From contig BJOX01000051.1 in NCBI GenBank assembly GCA_009731375.1, forward strand, positions 733,715-797,714: a DNA stretch of 64,000 bases, given 5' to 3'. The notes beneath the pieces were generated by a model. That model was not told the DNA's origin, did no database searches, and worked only from the letters and a program-made list of their open reading frames with translations. Below, piece by piece: positions 35,701 to 45,606 of the stretch. The stretch comes from Paulinella micropora (Eukaryota > Cercozoa > Imbricatea > Euglyphida). Numbering within the stretch: the first letter of the stretch is position 1; every line of letters starts with the position of its first letter. The position numbers and the translations under genes are program-made.

Positions 35701-36335
35701 CAACGGTGGGAAACAATATATCTTACACTGAGGCGATGAACATTAATACGTCGGGAGATTTAAGCATCACAACAGCATCCAGCGGATTTTTAACATTAAG
35801 AAAAAGACCAAGTTATNNNNNNNNNNGAGGATATACGAATTAATATGGAGTAGTTTGTGCGTCAACTGGTTTGGTTCACTCTTTGACTACTTCAAACTCT
35901 TCAAGTGAGCCTTCTGGAAGTTATAACTATATTCCTCTCAATGGTGCTTGGACAAACTCATCGGATAGGAGGCTTAAATCAGATATTAAAACATTAGACT
36001 GCGGGGATTGTTGTGAGAAACTAATGAAAATAAACTGCTGTTCATATTATTTGAAATCAGACGAAAAGAAAGAACAAAAGAACCACGGATTTATTGCTGA
36101 TGAAGTTAAAAAAATGTTTCCTGAATTTGTATCTGAAAGTGGAATAAAAGCAAATGACGGAAACGGCTACCTTGAAGGCATAACATATACAAGTTTTATA
36201 CCAATATTAGTCAGTGCTTTTCAACACATGGCGGAAAAGGTGATTTATTTAGAAAAGCAAAATAATAATCTAAGTAATGATGTAGCCGATTTAAAAAATC
36301 AATTAGCAGAAATCCGTGATTACAATGCCCCCTAG
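32707..36335 (+). pseudogene. long fibre protein with C-terminal S74 intramolecular chaperone, broken
   Basis: About 1,200 codons starting MSQYKSLLGLNELAVDSLNI. The middle consists of repeats with VKLTGDQTIAG.KTF and MGG.AI..., like trimeric phage tail fibres. The C-terminus has the peptidase S74 signature (SSDRRLKSDIKTLD .. HGFIADEVKKMFPEFV) followed by a coiled coil. S74 domains trimerise the fibre and then cleave themselves off at the Ser of the SDRRLK region. A TGA at 33915-33917, frameshifts near 34263, 35277, 35400 and 35670, a TAA made by a 3-base insertion near 35840, and two 10-N gaps (33348-33357, 35817-35826) break the gene. Likely receptor-binding virion fibre. The homologue in element 2 is at 58639-61873. 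Confidence 0.85.
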
Positions 36336-36672
36336 ATTACACCCTCCACCTCGACTCATTGATATGACAGATGGCGAACTAACACCAGAATTAAAAAATC
36401 GTGTTTTGGATATTTCATTGAAGAATGAAGAAAAAAAAGTATAGCACGAATTGGAAGATAACTGGAATTGTTGTTGTATAAAAAACAGACCGACTGATAG
36501 CAGACTTATTAAGTATTTGTTTCAAATAGGCATCATTATTGCCATTATAACTCTTTGTATCGTAAGGCTATCTGAAAAGAACTTACCATGCGAGGTTGCT
36601 AACACTTATGTCGGAATTTTGACCTTACTCATAGGAATTTGCCTTCCATCACCTTCTTCAAGTAAGAAATGA
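36325..36672 (+). pseudogene. two-helix membrane protein, one stop codon
   Basis: ATG at 36325 overlaps the end of the fibre gene. Encodes a Pro-rich start, GELTPELKNRVLD, then two hydrophobic segments (IIIAIITLCIVRL and YVGILTLLIGICL). A TAG at 36442-36444 replaces the Glu codon present in element 2 (EEKKVEHEL), so the frame is split. The last bases overlap the 3' end of the convergent Cys-rich gene. Probably a virion or envelope-associated membrane protein; no family is known to me. Confidence 0.7.
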
Positions 36673-36918
36673 ACATTCATATACTTGAGTTTTATACCAC
36701 ATAGCATCATTTGAGCAGATTAAAGGAATGGCTTCATCAAAACTAACACACCAATCACTCATAGGCTTATACACACATTTAAATTTAGTTTCTATTCCTT
36801 GCTTTATACAATAAGCACAACTCTCATTCTTTTTTTCGCTTACCCGCGAGTAAAAGTCGCAGGCAGTTCGCGAAAATATTTTTGTTATTAAAAAGTTTAT
36901 TATCAGTAATATAATCAT
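36658..36918 (-). CDS. secreted or membrane-anchored Cys-rich protein
   Basis: 86 residues with an N-terminal hydrophobic segment (MIILLIINFLITKIF) and eight cysteines: ACDFYSRVSEKKNESCAYC, FKC, DWCVSF, LIC and YEC. The C-x8-type spacing with C..C and a WC pair is reminiscent of PSI-type domains, an inference only. The mature part is almost identical to the copy at 58059-58307, whereas the leader differs. It is the only gene of this block transcribed against its neighbours, in both elements. Confidence 0.7.
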   Translation of the reverse strand: MIILLIINFLITKIFSRTACDFYSRVSEKKNESCAYCIKQGIETKFKCVYKPMSDWCVSFDEAIPLICSNDAMWYKTQVYECSFLT

Positions 36919-37276
36919 GGCTGACTATAAATACCAAAAGATTATTTTTCTAAGCAATGATTTTGTTGGAAGCAAAACATTTAATAAAAATATTCAAATG
37001 TCATTCACACCGACCAAAATGAATGTTAAGTTTATTCATTATACGAACGACCAGACGGAAACCAAAACAAGAATTCTTTATATGGACAGAATTGGAATTA
37101 TCTGCACATTTGCAGATAGTAATATAGCAAACATTTCAAACCTTAGTTATAATTTGGGTATCGTTGGATGGACAGACGGACAATATACATTTAAAGTCCT
37201 TGAAACTGACAGCGGAAATATTGATACAGGAAATTTAGCGGGAAGAATTGTTGTGTGTTTGGAATTTTTAGGCTGA
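36917..37276 (+). CDS. conserved 119-residue protein of unknown function
   Basis: Starts MADYKYQKIIFLSNDFVGSK and is intact. Predicted beta-rich, no membrane segment. It lies directly before the packaging ATPase and is divergent from the Cys-rich gene, sharing two bases at the starts. It is very similar to 57671-58036. Its TGA stop forms the first bases of the palindromic module at 37275. By position among virion genes a minor capsid protein is plausible. Confidence 0.7.
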   Translation: MADYKYQKIIFLSNDFVGSKTFNKNIQMSFTPTKMNVKFIHYTNDQTETKTRILYMDRIGIICTFADSNIANISNLSYNLGIVGWTDGQYTFKVLETDSGNIDTGNLAGRIVVCLEFLG

Positions 37277-37389
37277 TATTTGTTTCAGACTACGTCTTCA
37301 ACAAACATCGTAAAATCATTTAATTTTTTGTAAATGAAAAAAACGATGTTTTAGAATGTGCGGAGCACGAAACGCAATTCTAAAATATC
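37275..37389. repeat. compound palindromic module M1
   Basis: Runs from the stop codon of the 119-residue gene to one base before the ATPase ATG. Left half: GATATTTGTTTCAGAC..AACAAACATCG; right half: CGATGTTTTAGAAT..AATTCTAAAATATC. Each half is an inverted repeat and the halves face each other, with CATCG pairing to CGATG. See the findings for the family. Confidence 0.85.
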
Positions 37390-37390
37390 A

Positions 37391-38260
37391 ATGGAGAAGA
37401 TTAACAATGTCAAGGTGAAGCCTGTAAAACAAGAGGGTGATGGAAACAAAAAAGCAAATTATAAATTATTCAACGAGCCGTATGCAAACATATTTCTACT
37501 CGCCCGTAAGAAGAGCGGGAAAACAACAGCACTCTTTGAAATACTGAAACGGACTACAGACAGAAAAACCCGTATTGTCATTATTGCTTCAACAATTCAC
37601 AAGGACTACATTTATAAAGCAATGGTAAATCACTTTAAGAACAGAGGCAACCCGATGGCGATATATACCTTTCTTAAATCAGATGGTGTAAATGTGATAG
37701 ACTATGAACTTGACAAACTGAACAGAAAGGACGAGCAACACGAAGGAGAAATCAAAGATGAAGAGGAAATAGAGAAACCACAATTTTTATACTTTGGAAA
37801 GGAAAAGAAAAAAGAAGAAGGAGGTGAGAAGAAAGAGCGACCAAGTAAGTATATTTCGCCAGAGGTTGTTTTTGTTTTGGACGATTTAGGAAGTGGATTA
37901 AGAGACAAGTCCGTAAGTGATTTGTTAAAAAAGAACAGACACTATAAAAGTAAGGTGATTATGTCAAGCCAGTATTTAAACGACCTTAGACCAGAAGCCA
38001 TTAAGCAGTTAGATTATTTGTTAATCTTTCCAGGCCAGTCTCAGGATAAAATGGAACTCGTGTATAAACACTTAGACTTATCTTTTGACTTTGATTATTT
38101 TCTTCAAAAGTATCACGAGGCTACAAAGGAGAGATTTAATTTTCTTTATGTCTCAAGTGTTGATGACGAGTTAAGAAAAATTTTGCCTATCGCATGCGAT
38201 AGGCTATTAGAGATTTACAATCTCCAAAAACTTCAACTTCAGATTAAAATAAAAATTTAA
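37391..38260 (+). CDS. A32-like / FtsK-HerA packaging ATPase
   Basis: The start is taken at 37391 (MEKINNVKVKPVKQEGDGNK) because the upstream ATG at 37358 lies inside the palindromic module. Walker A is LLARKKSGKTTAL and Walker B is VVFVLDDLGSG, followed by a Ser-Ser-Gln sensor-like SSQYLNDLRPEA. This is the genome-packaging ATPase of the PRD1-adenovirus lineage, which pumps DNA into the capsid. A one-base loss in an A run near 38177 replaces the original ending (..FAYRM) with a different tail of about 20 residues. The homologue is 56707-57528. Confidence 0.92.
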   Translation: MEKINNVKVKPVKQEGDGNKKANYKLFNEPYANIFLLARKKSGKTTALFEILKRTTDRKTRIVIIASTIHKDYIYKAMVNHFKNRGNPMAIYTFLKSDGVNVIDYELDKLNRKDEQHEGEIKDEEEIEKPQFLYFGKEKKKEEGGEKKERPSKYISPEVVFVLDDLGSGLRDKSVSDLLKKNRHYKSKVIMSSQYLNDLRPEAIKQLDYLLIFPGQSQDKMELVYKHLDLSFDFDYFLQKYHEATKERFNFLYVSSVDDELRKILPIACDRLLEIYNLQKLQLQIKIKI

Positions 38261-38354
38261 AATTATAAACAAACTTCGTTTGTGTTATAGCAAAAATCAA
38301 TTAATTGATTTTTTTATAATTATTTTTTCTGTATTATATATTTCGCTATCATTT

Positions 38355-38693
38355 ATGGTAGTAAAAACAACTCGTGTTGAAGTCATTCCAACAATCGGCA
38401 AACGAACAATTAACTCAAGCACAATGGCTGGAGGCAAAAAGAAGACTGGTCGTAAGAAGAAGCAAGGAGGCAAGGGACAGGCTGGTGGTAAAATTAACTG
38501 GCAAAAAGTGGGGAAAACGGCCTTGGCTGAAAATAAATTCCTTCGTGATAACAAAGTAATTTCTAGAACTGCGGGAGCCTTAAGCAGTATTGGAGTGCCT
38601 TATGCTGAGTCTGTCCAAGCCACCGCTTCAAAACTTGGTTATGGTAAGAAAAAACAAAGAGGATGCGGGGCCCTTAAATTTAAAAAAAAATAA
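38355..38693 (+). CDS. small basic virion-type protein (Gly/Lys-rich)
   Basis: Start set at 38355 (MVVKTTRVEVIPTIGKRTIN) because the VVKTTRVEVIP segment is conserved in frame upstream of the element 2 copy. Contains GGKKKTGRKKKQGGKGQAGG, then a helix-rich half ending in a basic tail. In composition it resembles DNA-condensing core peptides such as adenovirus pX/mu, and the Gly-Gly sites could be targets of the adenain-like protease, but neither is demonstrated. The spacer before it carries hairpins (ACAAACTTCGTTTGT near 38269). Confidence 0.65.
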   Translation: MVVKTTRVEVIPTIGKRTINSSTMAGGKKKTGRKKKQGGKGQAGGKINWQKVGKTALAENKFLRDNKVISRTAGALSSIGVPYAESVQATASKLGYGKKKQRGCGALKFKKK

Positions 38694-38730
38694 TTTGATA
38701 TAACACAGAAGTATTTTTTGTTAATATACA

Positions 38731-40637
38731 ATGGTTGCTAAAACCAAAAAAACAAGGAAGCCTAAGGTAAGACCCCCGCGGGTTTATAGAAATAAAAGCG
38801 GGAGGCCATATATTATCCAAAAGGGTAAAAAATATTATCTTAATTTCGGTAAGAAAACAAATGATATGAGCACACTTCAAATTGTTAAACTTTTTATGAA
38901 ATACTTAAGCAGACCAAAAGCAAAGCGGACAACTAAAAAGGAGGATTTAAGAAAAGTCCAGAGCCTGTCAGAGATTGAACAGAATACGAGAACAGCAACT
39001 CAAGACCACTTAGACAAACTCAGAAAGGAAAAGTATGAAGGTATTGAAACCATAGAGAAAAAAGAAAGAAAGGCACGGGAGGATTTAGACGAGGAGAAGA
39101 AGAGGCAAGAAAGAAAAGACATAGCAGATGCTAAGGAAAGACAAGAGATAATGGATAGGGAACACAAAAGAGAACTAGCAGATATTAATGAACGACAAGA
39201 ACAAAAAGCCAGAGAACTAAGAAGGGAGCAAAAACTCATAGAAGATGTAAAATATGAAGAAGACAGAAAAAATAGGATACAAGCATTACCACCAGTTCAA
39301 TATCAATATATTATGCCACCACAGCAGGGACAGCCACAAGAACAACAGGCACAGCCAGAGGTAAAAGTTAAGCCAAATAAAGAATTTGAAGACAATAAAA
39401 AATTAATCACAAATTCTGGAGTTTTTACTCAAGCAGATATAGATAATTGGGATCCTAGTAAAATACAAAGTATAGCAGAAAGAATAAAAGAATTTCAAAA
39501 GCAACAAATAACAATAGATGATATGAAAAAAATGCTAGGAGCACATGAAGCATTAAATAAAAATATAGGAAACCAACTAGAGGAGGCTAAATACAGATTA
39601 ATGTTAAAGAATGGATTGTCGAATAGTAATATTGAGAAAAAACTTACTATTAAAATTCTTGGTGAAGCATTAAGGGATAAACTTAAAAATGAAGGCCACG
39701 ATGTTAAAGGTTGGAACCAAAGGGCATCATGGATAATAGACAAAATTGTAGAACATAAAATAGATGTAGGACAAAAGAAGGACGAAGTAAAAAATAAACT
39801 CGCAGAATATTTGGGATTACAAACGGGAACTGGTTTAGAAGATTTGATTAATAAAGTGTTTTCCGTAGAAAACATTAAAAAGTATTTATCACGAAAAGAA
39901 TGGGTTCATTCAATGAGAAAAAAAGATTATGTTAATGCTTTATAAATAAATATAGAAATGAGCAACAGCCAGAGCAACCACAGCAACCAGAGCCACAGCC
40001 TGAGCCACAGCAACCACAGCCACAGCAACCACAGCCAGAGGAGCCACAGCAACCAGAGCCAGAGCAACCACAGACAGACGAGCAACAGTCAGACTTCAAC
40101 GAAGTTGAAGATGCGACCTTTGGTCAGCAAGAGCAACAGGGTGAGGGGCGGGGACTAATGACTTATGAAATAGACGACATAATGAAAAAATATGGATGGT
40201 ATCTCGGAGCAATAGCCAGTGATGAAATCTACAAGTTGAAGCCCGGAAGCAGAAAGCGATACGGATTTATTATGAATTTGGACAATCACAAACAAGCGGG
40301 GTCTCATTGGATCACCGTCTGGATAAGTCTAGATAAAGACAGGAGTGTTGAAGTGTATGACCCTTTAGCACTTTATGAACCTACTGAAGACTTTCAGCAA
40401 CAAATGAAACGGCTAATAGACAAAAGCCATCCAGATAGTTATTTGTTAATGAAGGTTAATCAAGTAAAACAACAATCAAACACCTCAGACACGTGCGGTT
40501 GGCATAGTATGAGGTTTTTAATGGAGCGGGCGAAAGGTATTAAATTTAAATTTGCCAGTGGCTACACAGACTTAAAAGAAGAATAAGCAGAAAAATTAAA
40601 AGCACAGAATGTGTATGGTTTTGACACCTTTATTTAA
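38731..40637 (+). pseudogene. structural protein fused to adenain-like (C5/Ulp1-type) protease, broken
   Basis: N-terminal basic part (MVAKTKKTRKPKVRPPRVYR .. YIIQKGKKYYLNFGKK), a long charged coiled coil (residues about 90-180), a Gln/Pro linker, a helical domain, a Gln/Pro/Glu-rich repeat linker (39960-40130) and a C-terminal cysteine protease. Protease residues: His in AGSHWITVWIS, Asp in VEVYDPLALY, Gln and Cys in QQSNTSDTCGWHSM. A single missing C near 39941 separates the structural part from the protease (40158-40586), and a TAA replaces a Glu codon at 40584. In element 2 the two parts are one frame across this point, so the fusion is the original state. Confidence 0.85.
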
Positions 40638-40638
40638 A

Positions 40639-40791
40639 GATAGTTATCAACTACATTCTCATTCGTTTCACTCATTCTCGTTTGTTGATAACCATCGAAA
40701 ACCGATTAATTTTTTCCCAAATAAAAAACGATGGTTTAGAATAAGTGAGAGTGCGAAAGCACGAAGCGCAATTCTAAACTATAATATAACA
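40639..40791. repeat. compound palindromic module M2
   Basis: Between the protease stop and the penton ATG. Left half of type C: GATAGTTATCAACTAC..GTTGATAACCATCG; right half of type A: CGATGGTTTAGAAT..AATTCTAAACTAT. A GIY-YIG gene occupies this spacer in element 2. Confidence 0.85.
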
Positions 40792-41603
40792 ATGGAGTAT
40801 AAGGGAGGCCGTGCGAGTGGTATCTATTACATAAATAGCAAAAATAGGATACCTGGCACAGCGACTTTACACACGAAGTCAATATGAAGGGGTTATACAA
40901 TCCCACACATTGTAAAATTCTTCATATTTACATTCCAAAGTCGTATTACTCTGTGGCTTCACCATATAATACCTTTACACTTAGCGAAGACGGGTATGAG
41001 GCTTTAATTACGATACCTGAGGGAAACTACACAATGAACAATTCAAAAAATAAGTTGTCGGAGGTACTGACGAGAGAAAGTCCGAATGACTATACTTATG
41101 TTGTCTCAAGCAACAATACAAACACAGAAGCGGAGGATGGCAAATTAACATTCAGTGTTTCAAATAACGGAGGTATTCAACCGCGGTTTATATTTGATGG
41201 TGATACCCGTATTCACGAGGTAATGGGGTTTGATAGAAATTCAACATATTTCTTCGCTAATGATGTTATTAAATCGCCAAATGTAATTATTTTAACTGGT
41301 GAAAAAACTCTGTATCTTCAATCTGATTTGGTGAATGAAGGTGATAGTCACGTGCTTCAAGAAATATACACAGCCAACGAAATTCCTTTTGGGTCTGTTA
41401 TCTATGATGGAAGCGGTTCTGAGTATACTGGTCAAACATTGTCCGCTAATTCAAACAATGTGTTTAGGTTTTACTTGACAGACGAAAACGACCAAGCGAT
41501 TAATCTTAATGGTTTAGGTATCGTTATGACTTTATTGGTTTATCGTGAAACTAATTATTTTAGTTTATTTAATTCATTTTTCAATTGGTTGAAATCCAAG
41601 TGA
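40792..41603 (+). pseudogene. penton-like minor capsid protein, frameshifted near the start
   Basis: Begins MEYKGGRASGIYYINSKNRI. A four-base deletion near 40860 relative to the element 2 copy shifts the frame; the rest is intact from about 40884 to TGA at 41601. Contains YGYEALITIPEGNYT-like and RFIFDGDTRIHEVMGF segments. It is beta-rich and about 270 codons, matching the single jelly-roll penton (minor capsid) proteins of Polinton-like viruses, which sit just upstream of the major capsid gene as here. Confidence 0.82.
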
Positions 41604-41658
41604 TTGATATTTATTTTAATTATTTATTTTTTCTATAAATATATTCTCGTGAATTAGT

Positions 41659-41690
41659 TAATTTACACTACTTCAAAAACAAAACAAAAA
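41659..41690 (+). promoter_or_regulatory. conserved leader of the major capsid gene
   Basis: The stretch TTACACTACTTCAAAAACAA followed by AACAAAAA and ATG is identical before both capsid genes (also 52611-52642 on minus), although the flanking spacers differ. Probably the late promoter or transcript leader. Confidence 0.6.
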
Positions 41691-43167
41691 ATGCCTGTCC
41701 AATACGGAGGAGAACTAGTCCATCAGACTAAGGAACTGCTCACTGGTAAGTATGAATTAACTAAACTTACCACTCGTGAAGGCTCGCAACCTGTCGCACT
41801 TACTACTGCTGGTGGTATGGAAAACACCTTTGAAATTCCTACTCGTCCTTTGAACCTTGTGAGGAGTGTGTTGCGATTTACTTACACTCCCTCTGGTGCG
41901 GGTGGTGCGGGCCGCTACAATCGTATCTATATGGATTGTCTGTCTATGATTAAAACTATTGAATTGCGAAGCCGAAGCGGGCAGTATCTGTGTAATCTTC
42001 AACATGTGGGTAATTACACTAAGATGATTTGGAAACCCGAGATTAAATATGAAAATGTATGGCACTTGAAAATCATGGTGCTGGTGGTTAGTGGTGCTAT
42101 GCTTCAAAAGTGTAATGCTGGAAAAGTTGAAATTGGAACCGTAGCGGAAAGAAAAACAATTACTGATGCGGCAGATGTTGCAGGTCTTAAGGCTGCAGTT
42201 CAAGGATATTACAAAGTGCCACTTGTTAATGCCCGCCGTGATAATGATACCGCTCTCGCCGATAGCACTGCGGGGGATTATAGTTTGGTTAATGTTCCTT
42301 TTGAGGATGCTAAGTATTTTGAAGGTGGGCGTGATAATACTGCCACCCCTGTTATTAATGTTAAGTTTCCTTTGGGTATGCTGTTTGGCACTATTTTTGA
42401 ACTGGATAAGACTATTGGATTTAATGAAATTTTGGATATGCGGATTGTGTGGGCTGAAACCAACCGCTCTTCATTCTATGGTACTAATGTAAGTTCTATT
42501 TCAACTGGTGCTGCTGCTACTACCACTTGCTATCGTCTCAAACCTAAATTTATTCCTTGCTGTTGAGACTGACCCAAATGTCATCCTAGGTGTCCAGCAA
42601 AAGTTTGCGGGTGAAGGCTTTCCTTTTAAGATTGAATATCCTATCGCTTGGAAGCAAAGTCTTCAAACAAACCAACAGAACTATGTTATTAAGATGAACC
42701 GATCCCAGGGTGAAAGAATTTGTCGTATTTATACTTCAACCTTTCATTTCACCGAGAGTGCTAATACTTCTTTTAATAATGACAACAAAGCTGGTGTAAA
42801 GGTTTTAAAATACTATACAACACTTGACTGCTCTCGCCTCCAGCAGTTTGATATTGACACAAAGGAAAATGAGTACTATATGATTTTGAAGGATAAGTTG
42901 AAGGGAAGTGCTATCCTAAACAGTGATGTCTATCATTACAACTGGTTCCATGTAGATACTTGGGACAATAACCGCCCGCTGTGCGATAAGGACACCGACT
43001 GCTATGAGGTGAGCGGTCTAAGCCTAGACACTGAGAGGCGATATGAATTCGTTTCAACTACAGGTAATGATGCGAGTGGTGCTGGCATAACTAATCTTAA
43101 CCATTACACATTCGCCATTCTTCAACGTAGTGTGCTTGTTAAAGGAGTTGAAATTTTGATGAGTTAA
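41691..43167 (+). pseudogene. major capsid protein (double jelly-roll), frameshifted
   Basis: Starts MPVQYGGELVHQTKELLTGK. Conserved blocks: FEIPTRPLNLVRSVLRFTYT, KTIELRSRSGQYLCNLQHVG, LGMLFGTIFELDKTIGFNEI, VETDPNVILGVQQK and GVEILMS at the end. It aligns throughout with the intact 502-residue copy at 51102-52610. A pair of compensating shifts (42045-42095) changes about 12 residues, and an uncompensated shift near 42525 splits the frame. The protein forms the pseudo-hexameric capsomers of PRD1/adenovirus-lineage capsids. Confidence 0.88.
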
Positions 43168-43218
43168 AAAAAGAATAATAAAATAAAAACATTTTTTTTT
43201 TGATAATATAGACATACA

Positions 43219-44412
43219 ATGTCCCACCAAAGAAACTTAATCGCACAAAATCCAGACGGAGAATTTATAAATGTCAGTGTTGGATATCATGGTAATATTG
43301 AAACAAATAATTCAAAAACAGCTTTTGGCGAAGCAGTAGTAGGTCAATTAAAACCAGTATTACAAGAAATCTTTCCATATACAATTAATACTAGGATATG
43401 GACAAAAACAGAAACAAAATCGTCTGTGTCATTTTTGAATAATATGGCTGAATTGAAAACAACTGCTGATGCTACTGCAGATGCTAGACTGGTAAGTAAA
43501 AGGAGAATAAAATATAGAACTGGAATGGGTGTCCTAGCCCGCTTTACTGCTCAATGGACAACGGATAATACAAAAGATTACTATTCATATATTGGAATAG
43601 GAAATGATCTTGTTGATGGATTTTATTTTTACAAAAATCAAGCAGGAATGAATATCGCACATTGTAAAGGAGGTGCTGCAGTTTATATTGACCAAGAAGA
43701 CTGGGACGACCTTTGCGATGGAAATTATGCTATGCCAAACTTAGACTGGAGCAAAGGAAATGTATTTCAAATTCAATTTCAATATTTAGGTTTTGGTGCT
43801 ATTAAGTTTTACATTGAAAATCCCATGACAGGATTATTTCAATTAGTTCATATGATTGAGTATGCGAATGCTAATAATGGTGTAAGCCTGCGAAATACAA
43901 CATTACCTTTTACGGCAGTAATGAGAAATGATGCAAAGACTGGAATACATCTCTTAAAACAGCGAGTGCCAGTTTATTCATTGAGGGAACGAATACGATA
44001 AACACAAGTATAACAAACGAAGTGGAAGGAAGTAAAGCATCAAACACCACTGAAAGTCCTATTATTAGTATAAGAAACAAAGCGGTATTTGATGCGGGTG
44101 GTGCTAATTTAACCAATTATTCAAATGTTTATCCAACTTTGATAAGTACTACAAATGAAGATAGTAAGTCGAATGTTGTCAGAATGGTATTAAATGAAAC
44201 ACTAACTGGAGCAGGTTTTGCAGATGTTGATTCTATGTATTCAATTGTAGATACTGACACAAAGGTGAGTGCTATCGCAAACGGAACAACAATTTTTAAA
44301 CTATATGTAAATAGTGCTTCACTCAACAAATTAATCTTAGAAATTATGATATATATCTGTCTCCTAGTGATGTATTAACTTTTACACAGAAGTCTGTCTC
44401 TGCTGGAGTAGA
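43219..44412 (+). pseudogene. surface (spike-like) protein, truncated by element 2
   Basis: Starts MSHQRNLIAQNPDGEFINVS. Homologous to the intact 411-residue protein at 49701-50936. Conserved blocks are EIFPYTINTRIW, SFLNNMAELKTTA, IKYRTGMGV and FQIQFQYLGFGAIKF. Frameshifts near 43965 and 44325. Homology ends about 15 residues before the expected C-terminus, where the terminal repeat of element 2 begins. The FPYTINTRIW..RYRTG pattern recurs in proteins of aquatic phages and large DNA viruses as I recall, probably virion surface or attachment proteins. Confidence 0.75.
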
Positions 44413-44570
44413 TAAATACACATTTTACTGGGTCGTTTTTTCGTATCCTCAAAACGACCTTCGTAAAATGTATCGTCCTTCCTATTGATTTCCCGTAAAA
44501 TAAATACAAAGAAACAAAAACAACCAAATAGCCTTCTACAGCACACTTCAAGAAAATATGTATGTATCAT
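44413..44570 (+). repeat. left terminal inverted repeat of element 2
   Basis: Outer part (44416-44470) is a strong hairpin: CATTTTAC..GGTCGTTTT pairs with AAAACGACC..GTAAAATG. Inner part (44475-44570) begins GTCCTTCCTATTGATTTCCC and matches the reverse complement of 63907-64000, with the first 21 bases identical and about 85% identity over the rest. The similarity stops at about 44570. Confidence 0.85.
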
Positions 44571-44595
44571 AAAAAGAAAATTCTATCTTATATAG

Positions 44596-44826
44596 ATGGA
44601 TACTCGCAAACAGAAGAGAGCGGAATATGTAAAGGAAAGAAGAAAACAGAAATACACCTGTGTATGTGGTAAGGTAATAGGTATATATGGAAAATATCAA
44701 CACGAAAAATCAGATTTTCATAGAGACTTCTTTGCGGAGAAAGAAGAAGTTATGATAGGAGGTCATAAAGTTATTCGTATAACTCGTAGAAAGGATGACA
44801 TCGAAAGGTATTATAAAAATAAATGA
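44596..44826 (+). CDS. small zinc-finger protein
   Basis: 76 residues: basic N-terminus (MDTRKQKRAEYVKERRKQKY), then TCVCGKVIGIYGKYQHEKSD with a following H, a CxC..H..H finger like the one at the end of the GIY-YIG protein at 30412-31016. First gene inside the terminal repeat, preceded by TATATAG. Probably a nucleic-acid-binding protein. Confidence 0.65.
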   Translation: MDTRKQKRAEYVKERRKQKYTCVCGKVIGIYGKYQHEKSDFHRDFFAEKEEVMIGGHKVIRITRRKDDIERYYKNK

Positions 44827-44872
44827 TTAATTTTATTTTAAACTTATTATTTTTTATTATATATACAGAGAA

Positions 44873-45520
44873 ATGACAACTTTGAAAATTTACAAAATAT
44901 TCAATGCTATGGACGAAAACGACAAGGAATTTTATATAGGAAGCACGACACAATATTATTTATCGGGTAGGTTTAGTCATCATAAATTGCTATGTAAGAA
45001 AGGACTTAATAGAAAGTTATACAATCATATGAACAACAAAGGAATGAATAATTTTAAGTGTGTTTTAATTCATGAGGAAGTAATTGAAAATTACAACATT
45101 GATAAACAGAGGGCTATTAAACAGAAATACATTGATGAATTGAAACCAACATTAAATTTAAACAATGCGTTTGGGGTTGGTGCTTCTGATGTAAAAAGAA
45201 CACGAACCGAATTTGAAGGAAGGACTTTTACAAATGAGAATGAAAAGAAACGAATTGAATATAATAAAGTTTATCATAAAGAATACCAAAAGAAATATTA
45301 TGAAAAAGAAAGCAAGAAAGTCAGAGAGTATCAAAAAAAGTATTATGATAAAAACAAAAGTATTTTGGTCGCTAAGAAAAAGGAAGAACTTGACAGAATA
45401 AGAGAAAGCAAAAAATATTATTGCGAGTTATGTAATTTTACAGGAGTATCTCAATCCGCCATCATTACACACAATAACACAAAAAGACATATGGCGAAAA
45501 TGAATTTAATTTCCATTTAA
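44873..45520 (+). CDS. GIY-YIG nuclease with C2H2 finger
   Basis: 215 residues. GIY-YIG core: LKIYKIFNAM .. EFYIGSTTQYYLSGRFSHHK. A Lys/Tyr-rich coil follows, ending in a C2H2 finger (YYCELCNFTGVSQSAIITHN then NTKRH). It is a different subfamily from the nucleases at 30412 and 53546, which start IYAIRSHQT. It lies between the zinc-finger gene and the polymerase. Possible mobile endonuclease, or a recombination enzyme of the element. Confidence 0.82.
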   Translation: MTTLKIYKIFNAMDENDKEFYIGSTTQYYLSGRFSHHKLLCKKGLNRKLYNHMNNKGMNNFKCVLIHEEVIENYNIDKQRAIKQKYIDELKPTLNLNNAFGVGASDVKRTRTEFEGRTFTNENEKKRIEYNKVYHKEYQKKYYEKESKKVREYQKKYYDKNKSILVAKKKEELDRIRESKKYYCELCNFTGVSQSAIITHNNTKRHMAKMNLISI

Positions 45521-45606
45521 ACTTTTAATTTCTATTAATTATTATAATTAAATAAAAATTTTCCATTTTATTTTATTATTTTTATATCCATATCAATATA
45601 AAAGTA

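Larger units (their letters stand above)
25920..44412. mobile_element. Polinton-like viral element 1 (decayed, interrupted)
   Basis: AT-rich element with, in order: 73-residue basic protein, protein-primed PolB and GIY-YIG nuclease on +; integrase and acidic protein on -; then fibre, membrane protein, Cys-rich protein (-), 119-residue protein, packaging ATPase, basic minor protein, structural-protease fusion, penton-like protein, major capsid protein and surface protein on +. Most long genes carry frameshifts or stops. The last gene loses its C-terminus exactly where element 2's terminal repeat begins, so the rest of element 1 should continue beyond the right end of this window. Confidence 0.85.

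Noticed and set aside
39495-39875. Minus-strand frame rich in Ser/Phe opposite the fusion gene (also 54936-55316 on +)
   Set aside because: The antisense frame is conserved only because the sense protein is; it has no independent support.
39958-40158. Ser/His/Asn-rich open frame MSNSQSNHSNQSHS..
   Set aside because: It is the out-of-frame reading of the Gln/Pro/Glu linker of the structural-protease fusion, exposed by a one-base deletion.
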